Shown piece by piece: positions 23,901-38,455 of a stretch of DNA of 64,000 bases (its first letter is position 1; each line of letters begins with the position of its first letter). The stretch spans positions 248,001 to 312,000 of the forward strand of contig JAJKFH010000115.1 in NCBI GenBank assembly GCA_023333565.1, given 5' to 3'. The translations under genes and the position numbers were made by a program. A model generated the notes under the pieces. That model was not told where the DNA came from and did no database searches. It saw only the letters and a program-made list of their open reading frames with translations. The stretch comes from Puffinus mauretanicus. Its lineage: Eukaryota > Chordata > Aves > Procellariiformes > Procellariidae.

Positions 23901-25465
23901 TACACTTCCATACAAATATATAAGTATAAAAAAAAGACTGAAATTCTGCATAAGTATTTTCTATCTAATTTGTATTCAGAATCTCTTTTATTTGATGGAA
24001 TTTTACTTATTCTTCAGTCAGGTGTTATGGCACCTTTAAAACAGATTATGATTTTTATGTGTGTAAATGTATATTATGTATATACATGTTTTGTCCTGGA
24101 GGTTATGGCAGAATATTCTTCCCAAATTTCTGATGAAAATGAGTTATTTTTAGGTATGAGTCTCCAACTCACAACAAAGAATGAATAGCTTCAAGGAAAA
24201 AGAAGCTTGGATTTTCTTCTTTCTTAGCTGCTGGAAAAGACACACCTAACTGCAGCTAAACAGGCACATGAAAAATCTACTTGATAGGCCACCAATCCTG
24301 TGGCAATTAACTACAAGAGACTAGAAGTGAGATGTAACTTCCTTCCCCCCTCAACCACAAAATAATTTCAACTTCTCAATCTGCATGGGACATTCAGAAC
24401 ATTTTAGATAATGGTAAACGTTTCAGAAGCAGATTTCTAATGAATCTGAAGTAGAACAAGGACTGTGTCTTTTTGTAAATTCAATCTGCATGGTGCCACT
24501 GTGCTACAAGTTGCTTTTACTTATTTATGCATTTTTTTGTCTCCAAAGCCATCTCTTTCAATTGTACCTCATCTCTAAATTTTACCATGGGAACAATTTA
24601 GAAAGACACCAGAACACTTCAGTTTCAGAGAATCTTCAAAAGAAATGCCTTCTACCTATTCCATAAAGCCTATTTTGTCTGAAGGCAGAAGAGAGCAACG
24701 ATAGATACAGATGCTTTACAAAACATCTCTATTGAAAATAATGGAAGAGCTACAGATCAAACATGAAAAATCTTTCCACAGTTAGAGAAGGAAACATACC
24801 AGTTAGGGTGCTGTCTTTCAACCTTAAGGATATTCTTATCAAGATCGGTACAAACAAAGTCAGATTTCCTGAGTACTAAGGAAGAACTACATTTATAAAA
24901 CAAAATAAAAAGTACACTTTGTTTCAAAGTCTTAACCAAAATAAAACAAAGCTCTTGACACTTGTCAGAACTAAATCGCTGCTTCAGTCTTCTGAATTTT
25001 TAATTGCTACCATAGTACTGAACCGTAAGTAGGAAGAGTACTATTTTCTCATGCTGTTTTCCCCAACTAAACATGGTAGTTAACTTACAAACATATAGAT
25101 CACTAAGATACACTAAGAGGCTTAAAAATGCTGTTTTGATTTCTATATCAACCACTGCTAAGAATTGTGATCTTAAAGCTCATTTTAATAAAGCGTTTCA
25201 GTTCATCTTTAAACAAAAAAGGAACTGAAATGTTACACTGCAGCTTACCAAGCAGATTCTTACATTTCAGTAACTAGAAAGTACAGGTCATGGAAATGGA
25301 AAGTCCCGAAGTCCACGTAAATTTGTCAACACTATACCAGCAAAATACCAGCTTAAGTGAAACTTGGTTAAAATCATCCAATAATATCCAGTTTCTATTA
25401 GTTCTGCTTCTTTGACAAAGAAAAAAAGTTCCTTCTTGTCCCGCAACACACAAACGCAAACACAC
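20913..25465 (-). other. RELCH: RELCH intron 11 (4.6 kb), no recognised content
   Basis: AT-rich intron between exons 11 and 12. A near-repeat around 21126-21185 (GAATCTCTGA, GGGAATCGCTGA, GGGAATCTTTGA) is a local imperfect duplication. No transposon or gene was recognised. Confidence 0.78.
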
Positions 25466-25578
25466 CTTTGCTCATCATCTGGTCGTTTGATCAAATTGAA
25501 CAGTATGTGTAGAAGCTGATCTCTCTCTTTGGGTTCAGGATGGAGGCAGGCTGTACACAGTATGAGTGGGATCAATTC
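25466..25578 (-). CDS. RELCH: RELCH exon 11 (HEAT-like helices)
   Basis: The 113-nt exon runs from phase 0 to phase 2. It encodes ELIPLILCTACLHPEPKERD then QLLHILFNLIKRPDDEQ, and its last two bases begin an Arg codon. The pattern of two amphipathic helices joined by a short turn (HPEPKERD) is HEAT-like. The acceptor is TTTTTAG and the donor gtgtgt. The frame stays open into the intron beyond the donor, but that part is not coding, because exon 12 joins in frame only from this GT. Confidence 0.96.
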
Positions 25579-28500
25579 CTAAAAAGTTGTGGGTAGGGGA
25601 AAACCAAACAAAGTAAAAACGCTTTGGGCATATATTCATCACTAGCAAAAGAAACTAAGAAGATAAATCTAGCCACATAACATCAAAACAGTTAGAGAAG
25701 ATGTTTTAGAGTCTTGATCTCTTATTAAGTGACCTGAAAAAAGTGAAGGTCTACAAAAGTTAGAATTATTTTCCTGCTAGGAAAGATCAGGGGAGAACCA
25801 GCACATAAAATAAAAAGCTCTAAAAAGATTACAATTAATATATGCAGGTCACCTGTAACCAGAATTAGAGGACAATCATGGTTTAAACTGTCTTCACTAC
25901 CTAATGAATTGAAGCAAGCTCCACAGACATCTATGGAACAAAACTCCTATGGAAAAAGCTATTTCTGATGCCATGGAGTTAAAGATTAAAATTTCCAATT
26001 AAGCATGCACACAGTTTTGTGCACAAGTTTGAATAAGAACTGAGAAACATACATTGGTAAAGGTGACTGCAGACAGATATCCCCTATTTTGTGTTGACTG
26101 AGAACTGTATGATTTTTTTTAACGTTTGTTGTTTTTTTTTTTTTTCCAATAAGGAGGCAATATCTGAAGCTGAATTTTCTTTTTAGAGCAATACAATTCC
26201 TTTAAGGAACAAACTACCAAGAAAATACTGTGTAAAACATTAACTGAAAGAAAATATAAGGCTGTTCACAGGAAGACCTCCTCCTTTCTAAATATGCCTT
26301 CAAAGCTCGTGGTATTCATTCCCAGAAGAAACAAATGTTTCTAAAACATGGACTGGAAGTCCCTTTCCTTGACCTTGTTGACATGAGCCTTTACTCCAAC
26401 CGAATTTCGAAGCCACACAATTTCTAGGTGATTTAGTATCTTAGGGACAGAAGCACCACACTGGGAGGTCGGGGGAAAAGAACAAGACAAACCTAGGTGT
26501 CAGCAGAGAAAACATGGGCAAGTAAACTGGAGGCTTCCTCTCCCACCTGCCGCATACTTTTGAGTCATTTTCAGCAGACAAGCTTTTTGTGAATTAATAA
26601 GTTGTGACAAACAAGCAGATGACAGTGGAAAAACACTTCTGAAGTCACTAGGAAAGATTATACAAAACCTGGAAAAACCTATAGTTATTTGTAATAACTT
26701 TGCAGGGAGGTGCCAATTTCTTCTTGCACGCATTCAGAGGCATACATGATGTTCTTGAGAGTAAGCCTATTAAACAAGGTGGACACATGGAAACATTAAA
26801 GACACCTTCACTGCTCAACTTGTATTTTCCTAAACAGGAAGTGCTATGTTTATTGTAAACTTAGAACAATACCCTTATTTTAGAGCATTGCCTAAGCTAG
26901 TCAACTCCTCGTAAGCTTTTGTTTTCATTTGACAAGAATCCTACTCAGCATGCATTTTCCCCCCCTGAAGATGGCCGAGACACATCCTAAAATATATTTT
27001 AACATTCTGGAAGATATTTTGGCAATATGTAACCCAATTATGGTACAGATGAGGGAATTTATGATGATGCAGAGGAATGAATGTGGAAATATCCTACCCC
27101 CCGCTTAAAAATCTGAAAGTACAGAAGGACAAATGAGAAATAAATTTTAACAATTTGGACATTTCTATTTCTCAATATTTTTAAGTGAGCTAGTTTTTGT
27201 GTTTGTTTTTAAATAAGTGTAGCACACTGCAAAATAATGTAAATTGAAAACCTATATTAAAGAAACTTTATAAATTACATCGCACGAAGAGCTAAATGAC
27301 TTTCTTCAGCTGACAGCTCCTTTCCCCCTAGAATTTGCATGTTAGATTTTATTTTTTGTATACTTAGCATTCAGATTTTGCCCATTTAAAGTTCTGAGAA
27401 GGCAGGGGGCTTAACCTATTTAACTTTTTTTTTTTTTTAATTCACAGACACATTTTCTTTCCTGCAAACACTGTTTGAACTCAAAAAGATTTGAAAAATT
27501 ATTATAAAAATAAAAAACCCCCTGCCACTCTAAATACCACTACTTATACATTAAGCTAAGATCTTTTAAAGAGGAAATCAGACTGCAATTTGTAGATATA
27601 CAACATAATTACTAACTTCACCATAAAGAATATAGCTCACAGAAAAAACTTTAAATCAAAAAAACCTGTGTTACTTTACTGAGATCTAACTTTCTGAAAT
27701 CTACCCTAAGTTCACATTATCCAACTGCTCTTGCAATTATTCTTAAGTACTCCATATAAAGAATTTTTTAAAAAAGAATATACCCCATGAAATGGGACAT
27801 GTATATTTTTATGATCTGGGGTTTTTGTTTCATCTGTTGAAACCATCACATTGACTTCACTTTACTACTATGTTTGAGTACCTACTCAAAAATCTCAACT
27901 GCTCACTCAGAACTACTGCTAGATTTCAAAACAGTGCCATGAGCTTTATTTTTTCCTTTTTAAAGCTTCTTTTCAAATTTAAGGAAGTTAACAAAGTTGT
28001 CTTTTTCCAGCTGAGTCTGTATGAAAGGAAACCACCTCCGAATATTCACCTAGATACTACTACCTTGTGTGTGAAAGGCTAATGAGTAACCTAACACCAT
28101 TGACATGGGGCAGATACAAGGCTGGTTCTTTACCTTGCAGAAAGCTGGTTATTATAGCTGACGGAATTAGCTGTATTTTCTTGTCCATTGGTCACATTCT
28201 TTCATGCATACTATGGGAGAAGAGAGTGTTCTCTGCATCGCTGCATCAGTGCTTCTACAGTTCCTTCTATTAAGGGGAGTGGAGAAACAGTGAGAAGTCT
28301 TGAACAGTGATTTATGTGCTCCCTATAGACTTAATGGACAGGAATGTAAAACTGGAGGCGAAAGGGACTTTCTGTGGGACAAGAAGAACAAAACTGCTCT
28401 CATAGATGGACAAAACAGGTCAAGTGAAGTCTCCCAAAGACTTAAAAGGGGACAGATTCTTCTTGGGATATGATTAAGAACAAAAATCAACCTACAGGCA

Positions 28501-31500
28501 GGTTCGAGCTCATTCCTTCCTGTTGCTAAGGGCCATGCCTTAGATGTAGACTTGTTTAATAAATCTCAGATTTTTCATTCTCAAAAACAGCAGAGAAGTG
28601 CTGTAGAAAGTGGTAATTTTCCAATAAGACACAATAATATTAGCATTTGGCTGTTAAAATTCAAGAGGAAAGTTCATAACATTGTTATAGAGACTGTATG
28701 TAATTATTAATAATCAAGGAGAGGACTTCCAGTGCTATTTGAAAGAGTCTGCCTTCCTTGGGAAGGAATACCACTTGTGCTGACAGTCATAAAGCATGAA
28801 CAAATTTTAAAAAACCCAACAACCCTCCCACTATCTAATTTGGGATCCTTCCTAAACGTCCTGTTCATCCCCAAGTCCCTCTTTTCCCTTTTGCCTCTGA
28901 CTTGGGAAGACAGATTAGTTCACACTGGGTTAGTCAACAATACCAGGAGGAGTGACTTTCAGAACTGTGATACTGTTTTCCCATTAGACGCCAAACAGGC
29001 TGCCATTACAACGTTGTCAGCACTTGCAAGTTGATGAAATCAAACATCATGTGTCAGAAGTCTCACCTCCACTACTGAAAAGGCAAGTTTGTATCTGAGG
29101 GAGTTTATATCTGTGAGCTACCCAGATGTAGAATAGAGAGAAAAAAGTTATTTTGTTTTTACTGTGAGATAAGCTACATACAGGTGAAGGACGGACAAGG
29201 CTATGAAGCTGACCTCACGCATTGCACAGGAGAACCGAAACGGCCTGTCTTCTCTCTGTTCTACTTCTGCGTAACTGTCCACACAGGTCTCTCCAAAGAA
29301 AAACTCACATTTTTTTTCCACCATATTACCTTTGGACAACTTCTCCCTAACTTGTAACAACATATTCTGTTATCCTTGAGCAGGATTCACTATTTGAGCT
29401 GATTCAAGTTCTCAATAAAGGCAACATTTACATGGGCATATGGAGCAGCCCTTAATTACGGTCAAAAGAAGGCAGCTTTTTAATGGTAACTGGTATCACC
29501 TCAACTATATGCAAAACAGTTCCTCCTACATATTAAAAGTATTAAAATATTAATGTTTGGGGTTTTTTAAAATGCATTCTGTAGCAAGCATTTGTCTATT
29601 TTGCTGACAATTTTCTTACAAGGTAGCAAGGAATCTTCTATCTGTGTTGTTGCCTTCATTATAATTTTTTTTGTTTAACATTCTGACAAAAGTCGTCTAC
29701 ATCTCAGTTTCTCCCACTAATTAGTGTCTTTTTGTTGGAGTGTTCATAATCACAATAATTATCTCAAAGAATAAATTTAATTACTGTTAAGTGTCAAGAC
29801 TGGTTACTTCAATAGCTTAGGATAGTCATCTTTTTTACTATTTCAAATATTAATGTAATAATACGGTAAACAGGTGATAACATGATATATAAACCAGGAT
29901 GACATTATGATCGACTTTGTAAATGTGACCCTTTTAATTTCCTCTAATAGTCAATGCTTATATTGTGAACCAATGCTATGTTAAAATTTGTCTGTAACTT
30001 AGCCTCTGACAACCAGTAAATAAAAAAAAATAATCTTATATGCACCAACCGAAATAGCTGCAGGTACTAACAAACTACTGATACACAATACTCTTGCACA
30101 AGAACGTATTTGAAGTTCAGAATTCATCCTTGTAGTTTTAAAATGAAAAAATATTTAATCATAGGATTTATACATGACTCAGAACTTTGTGCTACTCATC
30201 TTATTAATATTAAAATTACAACTCTAATTACATTTCATGGGATTAGACTATTATTCCAGGATCCAAATTAAGCCTCTCGTAGATCCCAAAGGGATGCTTT
30301 TACATAAGAATCAATGCAGATATGGGTGTGAAAAAAAAACTTTGTACTTCTTTGTTTATATCTGCAGTTTATTTGGAAACCTGCATATAAAACTACTGTG
30401 ATAAAACTAGTAATAATTGGCAATTCAATTCATAAGCATTAAATTCAACTCTTTGCATCCATGAATTACATTACGTTTAAAGACATGGTGTTGAAAGACA
30501 GCAGCTTTCAGACTAGAGATGAAAAGGATACTCTGAGATTGAGCTATTCCATTCTAGGAAAACTACGCTAGCCCCTCATATCCAGAGAAGGGAACTAAAG
30601 GACTTAAATTAAAAAATGGTAATGTCTCTCTCTTATGCTCCCAAACAAAAAAGCTCCCCAAACCAAAACCAACACCCCACATAAACCAGAAGCGAACCAG
30701 CAAACAGGCTGTGATCAACACTATCCATATTTTTCAGAAACGCAATGTATACAAGCCTACTGCCTTACTACGGTGTAACAGAAAGTATTTTAATTGTTCA
30801 TTTAAATTTTTCTGTTCTTCCCTATTCTGCGAAACAGAAACAGTCATTTAGAAGATACTCATGGCTGACAATTTTCATGCCCAGGACTCAAACTTACATA
30901 CCTTTATCCATATCCAACCAGCATGACATCTGCTTGACAGCAACTGGAAACAGCCACTTAAATATACTGCCAAGCTCTGACACAACGTTCTTTTACGTTT
31001 TTTAACAAAGCCAATATTTTATGGCTTTTAAAGCACAAGACTGACATGAAAATCTGTAATAAGATATTCAGCTCTATTGTGTTTTACGAGACAGCTACCT
31101 ACAAAAAATGCCAGAGAATGAAAGTGCCTCGGTGATGTCTGTGTAGTTACTACACCTTAACGTGAACAACTTTAAATCCACGGCATTACTTTCTTCTAGC
31201 AGAGTTGAGAATAGCACCCATTCAGAGTTTGCAGATTCAGCATTGAGTTTGCTTCAACTTTACAAAAAAATAAATGCAAAACTCTATTCTTAACATATTG
31301 AACTCTATATAAATAATAGTTTCTCAGCATAAAAATTTAGTGGTGCACATTCAATAAACCATTACTATCATGATTTTGCGAAGTTTGCACAACAGAAATG
31401 AAAGTTACAGAAATTAACCCTGGAATAATAGGTGAGATGAAAGGTATAAATAATTCAGGAAAAGTGTTTCTTGATTAAGAACAAGAGTAACAAGATCCTG

Positions 31501-34432
31501 ATATTAAGCCAGAAAGTTTACTTCGGCCCAAACTCCGCTAAAGGACTACATACTGCAGAGTGTGGAAGTTGTACATACAAACAAGGTTACTCCTGTTACC
31601 TGACAAAAAGATACTGATTTTTACACCTTATAAAGGGTGAGAAATCAGTATTGCACTGATTAGTTATTGCAAAAAATTTTAAAAGATTGGTTTTCTCTAA
31701 TTACAGTTCAGCCAAAGGAATCTTTATCTGGTATACCTCTTGACAAACAGAAGGTGGCTGATTTTTTTTTTTTTTTAAATCTTAAATGTGTTTTAGTTTT
31801 AAGTGGTAAAAACAAAATTGAGGAAGCAGATTCCAATGCAGATTAAATTTTAGGAACTCATGCTCTCATCTGCAAGAAGCATTATCACAGACTGCATTCC
31901 CAGCCAAAGGGTTTTTTTCTGAAGAATAGGTTTTTAGCATTTTGTTACTGTTCATTCCAATTACTATTTGGCTTGCAGTATCTCCTTCGTTTGTGAGTGC
32001 ATTCACATGCAAATCTAAACATTGACATACATGTTTTCAAGCAGTTAGGATAAACTAGACATTTGGGATAAAAACAAAATTAAATTTATATGTTGATACA
32101 TGGAATTTTAATGACTATGAATTGCCTTCAGGCAATTATCCTATCTTATGCATTATTGATTTTACCCAGTTGAACTGCTCTTTCAGAAACAACTAAAATG
32201 ATCTCCTCAGCCACCCTACTCAATACTGTATTTTTCCTTTTTTCTTATCTTCCATCGGAACTGAAACTACAGACATTGAAGAACAATTAAAGCTGCACCA
32301 ATACACAAAAATAACATAAATAATTTCAGAAATGCATCAGACATCTGGTCGCTGAGCTGGTCGCTCAGATGTCAACTGTAATATTTACTGGACCACTTAT
32401 TACCAAGTTAGGCAGGCTGCTACTGATCTTAAGAGGGTTAAAAGCATGGGTGAAATGGCTTCTGAATCTCTGGTAAAGGACCATACCTACCGAGAGATTG
32501 TCGACCTCCAGAAACCCAGTTTCTCCAAAATGAAAATGCATAGCACAACATTTTCAGCTTAAGATTTTGCAACCAGTTTCAACATGATGGATGCTTAAAG
32601 AACAAAGGTACTTCAGGGAGTCATCACAAAACCATGTTTAATTCTCATGTCTAACACACAGCCAGTGTAAGATCTTAAATACTACCACTGTATCTTTTCA
32701 GAGCAGACTGGTGATCACTTTGCATTATAACCCGAACCTGTTACATATCTTTCTCAAATTAGTGATCTTTTGGTATATTTTTACACCACTTCCCTGTAAA
32801 ATTGTTCTAAGATTCTCTCATGATAAGGTCGTTTTTGGACAAAACTCAAAGTTGTACCTTGTTGAAGAAAGCCTAGTTCTTAGGTTAGCTTTTCGTAATA
32901 CTGATCTTAATAAATACTAACAGATGGTCTACCCAAGTTTTCCTTCAAATTCCATGACTACATCTGAAAGAACATTACAATAGTTATAGCAATGGGTGGT
33001 AACTGAGAAAAGCTATTTTTAAAGCAAATTTCAATTCTCGGAACATTAAGCATCCCATGCAATCCAGTTACACAATTCTCACTTGCGGCTTTTTCAATCA
33101 AATTGAAACAGATGATTCGTTTAAGGCAAAAATACATGTAATCAAATGTAACTTCAACTGTAGAACAAAATAAGTACAAAATAGCCTAAAAGGTCACAAA
33201 AGTATTAAATGCATTACACAGATTATGCTACAAGCTGTGAAGAGAAGCCAAAATACCATATCCTGCCAAGCAGAGGGAAGGAAAGGAATAAATAAGAAAT
33301 CAGAAATTAAGTACTGATCCAGGAACATTCACAGAATTATTCTGAAAAACAATTAACAGAACCATTTCCAGAGCACCCAGTTAACACCCCCACCCCCTCA
33401 GGAAAAAAAACCCTTTTATAAAGTTTGAGACTTTCAAAACATGGTACATCTCAAACTTACTATGTCAACTGCTGATAAGTACTCATATGTCATAAAATTT
33501 TACATTATAGGATCAGTACAAATTTCTTGAGGATTTTTCAAAGCCTTAAAATGAATTTATGCAAAACGCACTACTAAGTCTACCATACTGTAGGTCCCCT
33601 CAACAAGGACTAAAACTTACTCAACAAGCTATGCTACTTCAAACCCTTTATTTCGGTGTCAACTACAAGGCCATTGAATTTTTGTTTGATATATTTTCTT
33701 ACTTTTATTTTTTACACATTTGCTAATGTGCAATATTTACAACAAAGCAATACAAAACCAGTCATTTTTTTTCCATCTTCATTCACAGTCTTCCTTTTCT
33801 ACACTATATAGTACGAATGATTATGCAAAACACCATCTTTATTTACATTCAAAATAAACACTACATTTTCATAATTTTATTTAGCTTCATTTTAAATTTA
33901 AGGAAAACATATAAGCAAGATTGCTAATTTTCTTATGAAGGTGTGGTTTTGATGAATCTTATCTTGGCTGATACATGGAGCTTCCAGAAAAAGCCAGTAA
34001 AATAAATTTTTTGTTGAAGTACATAGTGCTGCAAAACAACCTGAACATTAATCCTTATTAAAACTGATAGATAAAATAAATCAAATTTAATATTTGAACT
34101 TATATCCTCTGCTTTTTATAGCGCACATTAACCATGGTCTTCTCTAACAAAAACATTTGTGCTAGCACAAACAGATGGACCTACAGTAACATTTAGTCTT
34201 GCTGAATGCTAATGGGTGCCTTAAGCAAAGGAAGAAATATTAGGATACCATGCAGGTTTACTGAACTCACCTGACAGAGGTGAAAAACCATTTTCTAGGA
34301 GCAGAGATGCATGCACAAAAGAACGAACATGATTGCAAGTAACAGACTTTCATGACATTAGACACAGCATCTTCAAAATGAACAAGAAAACATCCTGGTA
34401 AAAATAAAAAGTAAGATTTCAGGGTTCCTCAC
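25579..34432 (-). other. RELCH: RELCH intron 10 (8.9 kb), no recognised content
   Basis: This is the largest complete intron in the window, AT-rich, with scattered poly-T runs (for example near 26132-26145, 27426-27439 and 31763-31776). I saw no transposon, RNA gene or coding exon in it. Open frames of up to 100 codons (28732-29034 plus) show no recognisable similarity. Confidence 0.78.
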
Positions 34433-34528
34433 CTCTCGCTTTGCAAGCAGCACATTAGGAACAATGTGAGGCAGGCAGCGTCCCAACATTAACATGACAC
34501 TTTTTTCACTGTCTGCAATCCGAGATAC
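34433..34528 (-). CDS. RELCH: RELCH exon 10 (HEAT-like helices)
   Basis: The 96-nt exon is phase 0 at both ends and encodes 32 residues: VSRIADSEKSVMLMLGRCLP followed by HIVPNVLLAKRE. It closely matches mammalian RELCH. The acceptor is TTTCTAG and the donor gtgagg. It is followed by the largest complete intron in the window (8854 nt). Confidence 0.96.
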
Positions 34529-34931
34529 CTAGAAAACCAAGTTGTTTGTTTGGGTTTTTTTAAATGAAGCACAGGAACAGAAAAATATCCTGTCAAAGGA
34601 ATAATAAGAATTGCAGCAGGCTGATCACTTACCAGAAAATATTTAATTTACTCACACACATTAAGCCATAAGTTTTTGATCTGGCAGTAACTTCAAAAGC
34701 ATGAATCCACTTGCAGAGACTCAAAACTTCCCAGTAACTACATATCTATCACTAAGTTTCATATTTAAGCTAAAATCTGAAAGCATATCCTTATTTCTTA
34801 AGTTTCATGCACATAAATTTATCTCTCCACATATGTTAATAAGTCTTGTTTCAAAGCAATTATTGCTTGTTTAACTATTGCTGCCATGCAGAATAAAGGA
34901 TCTTCTAGTTTACGTCCACTGGGAAATATAC

Positions 34932-35007
34932 CTCTGATCCCAAACGGCTGTCTGCTGACATCCGACAGAAAGACAGTAGTGCTTGATGGAAAGCTGGTGA
35001 CAGTTTC
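34932..35007 (-). CDS. RELCH: RELCH exon 9 (start of helical repeat region)
   Basis: This 76-nt exon runs from phase 2 to phase 0. One base completes the Arg codon from exon 8; it then encodes KLSPAFHQALLSFCRMSADS followed by RLGSE. The segment opens the alpha-helical HEAT region. The Ser before the final Glu is Tyr in the human protein as I recall it. The acceptor is TTTCAG and the donor gtatat, a less usual donor. A 403-nt intron separates it from exon 10. Confidence 0.93.
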
Positions 35008-36311
35008 CTGAAATATCGTCAAAAAGGGAGGGGGAAAAGAAGCATACATCAGAAAGGTGAATGAACAAGTCCTTTCACTCTGGTTCAGCCAGCTAGGTAA
35101 AATGACATTCAGAAAGTATGTTTTAAGTGAAGCATACTGCAGAAGTTTTTGTTTAAAATTATCTTTGACTTTTAGGGTGTTTAGTTCGTAGCAACAAAGA
35201 AAGTAGGTGTCCTAATTAAGAAGTTACTTCTAGTTCTGAAAAATGCAACTCTTTCAAACTGCTGCACAGACAAAAATAGGACTAAAGCATGAAGAAAAGG
35301 AAGCTTTAGCAATACAAGAGGAAGCATACAATTATGCAAACTGGGGGAAGGGGGGAGGGGCGGAAATCACAAGAAACAGTATTTTTGCTTAATGCTCTGA
35401 TTCTGCACATGGCATAAGAACATTTGAGTAGTCAGTCACTTACAAGCTTCAGGATTAAATAGAGATTGCTCAACTGCCACTTTGGGATCTAAATGTTGGA
35501 TTCAAATGTATAGCGAGAACCTCAAAACTAACCTTAAATTGCTGCTTAATCCCTAATGCAGATATGTATCTACAGAAATACTGCCTCATGGCCATGGCAC
35601 AGCACCAGCCAACACAGCTGAGGTATTCAAAGCCTTAAGCAAACCCTGATGAGAGTCTCAAAATAACCTTGTCCAAGGAGGATAATTCGGCAGAAATGTT
35701 CTCAGAAAACAATTACTGGATTGACCATTACCTAAAACAGGCAAGCAGCAGCAGCATCATCCTATTTTTCCCAGTAAGGACAACTCCTACCTTATCTGAG
35801 ACCTGTATTTAGATAATCTAACACTGCCTCATCCAATATGCTTAAGGAGGAAAAAGAACATTTGTCTTCCAAAACATGCACAGAAAGCATCTCACTCTGT
35901 ATCATCTGCTGTTTGAATCCTCTAATAACACTATATGAGTTTAAGGGAGGAGGCAATTCCTATTTTTTATGTGGAAAGCGGTATCACCTTTCAACTGTTA
36001 AAACGCTATTTTGTGCACCTGAGCGCAAAAAAATCCTACGCGCATGCAATTATGTGTATGGACATATGTATTTTTATCTATACATTGAAACATCCCACTG
36101 TAGTAAATACATCATCATTCACACTTTTCTAACAAAAAAAAAAAGGACATTAAGAATGTAAGTTCCTACTTATAATAGTTTAAACTAATCCAGGAGAATA
36201 CTGATGAATATACCAGAGTAGTTTTCCTCTTCTGACTATTTACAAAATATGATAAATAAGAATTTATGTTTATTATTTAAAATCAAGTTTCTTTCTTCAC
36301 AGTACCGGTTT

Positions 36312-36382
36312 TTTAAAACACGTTTTAAATTTTAATGAAGTAAAATTTTAATTTTAAAGTAAAATTTAATTTAATGTTTTAA
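36312..36382. repeat. AT-rich low-complexity tract
   Basis: The tract is almost entirely A and T, with repeated TTTTAAATTTTAAT and GTAAAATTT-like units. It is low complexity, within RELCH intron 8, without recognisable function. Confidence 0.8.
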
Positions 36383-38431
36383 TTCCAATCAGCTTGATTT
36401 TGTGCAAGGGTTCACTTTAAAAAAGTTACTAAATGACTCAGATAGTAGTGAGTTGTAAAGGACCTCTGTTTAACAGTGTTAGTCTTTATTCTGTAAAAGT
36501 ATTCTTGAATGACAGATTTACAGGCTCTACTCAAGGCTTTAAGGTTTATTTACACTGGGAGAACAGGGGCAAGCGTTGCAAAGCAGCAGCTTAACATTAA
36601 GAGAGTGGCAAGGCCTTGGCCAGCCCTTTGCCCAGGCTGTCCTTCACCTTGGCATTCATTCTGCAGCATGTCAGATCCTTCCCCACTTGAAACCTCAATT
36701 AAAATACTACATAAGGGCAAAGTTCTATCCCCATTTTGCAGAGACTGAAAACTAACTATGACAATATGGGTTAATTAACAGCAAGCTCTGGGCAGCATGG
36801 ATCCCATTAAGATTGCTGGCTATATTTAGAGTCAAGAAAGCTTCTCACTGAAGTCTAGTGAAATCCTTCATGGCTATGCTGGACAGAAATGATGACGGAC
36901 CCAGGCCTCTTGCACACAAGTCAGTGGAAAGTCTTTTCAAGGGCCAACAGGTGCCAGTAGTGAAGATGTTCAAATATAAGAAAGTATGATGAATACAAAC
37001 CCCAACTACTACTATTCTATTCCATGTAACACCGGGACAAAAGAGTCCATTTACTGAAAAAGTCAGGAGTGACTACACTATACAGAAACACCTTGTATTT
37101 AGTGCAAACTACCAAACACCTAAAATGAGTTGAATAAATACATGTGGTGCAGTCTATTTAAACTGCTGCTAGTGCTTTCTACTGCAATCTGTTAGACAAG
37201 GCATTTTTCCAATGATGGCCATATCCTCATTTGCAGGCATGCACGCGCAGCTGCTCTGAGTGGAGTCACACAAAGCAGGCTCACTTGCTCTTCTATCCTC
37301 TCTTCCCATCTGGGCAAGATTTATGCCAAGAATCCACTCCCTAGCTACAGTAGTAACAATCTTGCCTTTTAGGATAGTCTTAGTTTTTAATACCTCTTAA
37401 TTCTGAATAAATTGTAGTAATTGTCTTCTACAACTAACCACCCCTGGACTGAAATAAATAAATATCCAGCACTTCTATCGTGCTTCTTCTCCCACAGATG
37501 TGAGAATACTTAACAAATAATATAATTCTTAATGAAAAAATTTACTGAATTATTACAAACCAAGTGCATAATCTAGGAACAAAATTTAGTGATATGGATC
37601 TATAAAACACTGTATTCAAATATGGTTTCCTTTGACCCTTCACTGACATGTTAAGCCCGAAATTCAGTACAAAAATAGCTATATATTACACATGCATTAC
37701 TTATTTCTGCAGTGAACTGCATTTGAGGGGACTTCTGAAGTTAACTCAATGGGGATTCAAGGCTTTATTCAACTCCTTGTCAAATAAATCCACATGCAGT
37801 TATATTTAAAAGAGCTGTGAGCAGCAAAACAAGTTCTGTTTTTCTAGAGACTACTGTCATAAATCCCACTGGAGATACTCATAGTTCCTTCCTCACTCAG
37901 TGATCTCATCCAATTTTGATACCCATCCTCAGTATCCCCAAACCATCAATCTAATATTCATGCACTAATGCCTCCCAGCACTCTCAATTACTCTAAGCAA
38001 AAAGAAACTTGCAACAAGCCGCAGATGAAAGTAGGTAGACAAGTTTATAGCAATCAATGTGTGACAGCTGTAAGTTTTTATTATTACATAGTCTAGATAT
38101 TCAGCTAGGATATGAAAGAAATTTAAAAAAAAAAAATAGCCTGGAAAGCTTAAATGGAACCACTGCAAATTTTCCAGAAAAATCTGAGCCAAGTTTTACT
38201 TTCCTGTTAAACACTAGTATATTCAACTAGAAGGGAAGAAATTTGTAGTAAGACTCTAACTGTATTCAGAAATCAGAAATCTTTCCTCCTGTTCAATTCT
38301 AAAGTTAAGATATCACTGAAAAAGTGCCCCTGCCCCTAGGACTCAGTCCAAGTTCAGGAAATCTAGAGAAAATAGGATACTGAGGGTTTGCAAGAAAAGT
38401 TAATTACTAGCAGAGGTAGCAACCCTTTTTT

Positions 38432-38455
38432 TTCTTCTTCTTCTTCTTCTTCTTC
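38432..38455. repeat. (TTC)8 microsatellite
   Basis: Eight perfect TTC units are preceded by a T-run and followed by CCCTCC, giving a polypyrimidine tract of about 35 nt on plus and polypurine on minus. It lies in RELCH intron 8. Confidence 0.9.

Noticed and set aside
35343..35363. G-rich stretch as a G-quadruplex
   Set aside because: It has only three clear runs of three or more G; the fourth is GG, so it does not meet the strict pattern as the one at 52657 does.
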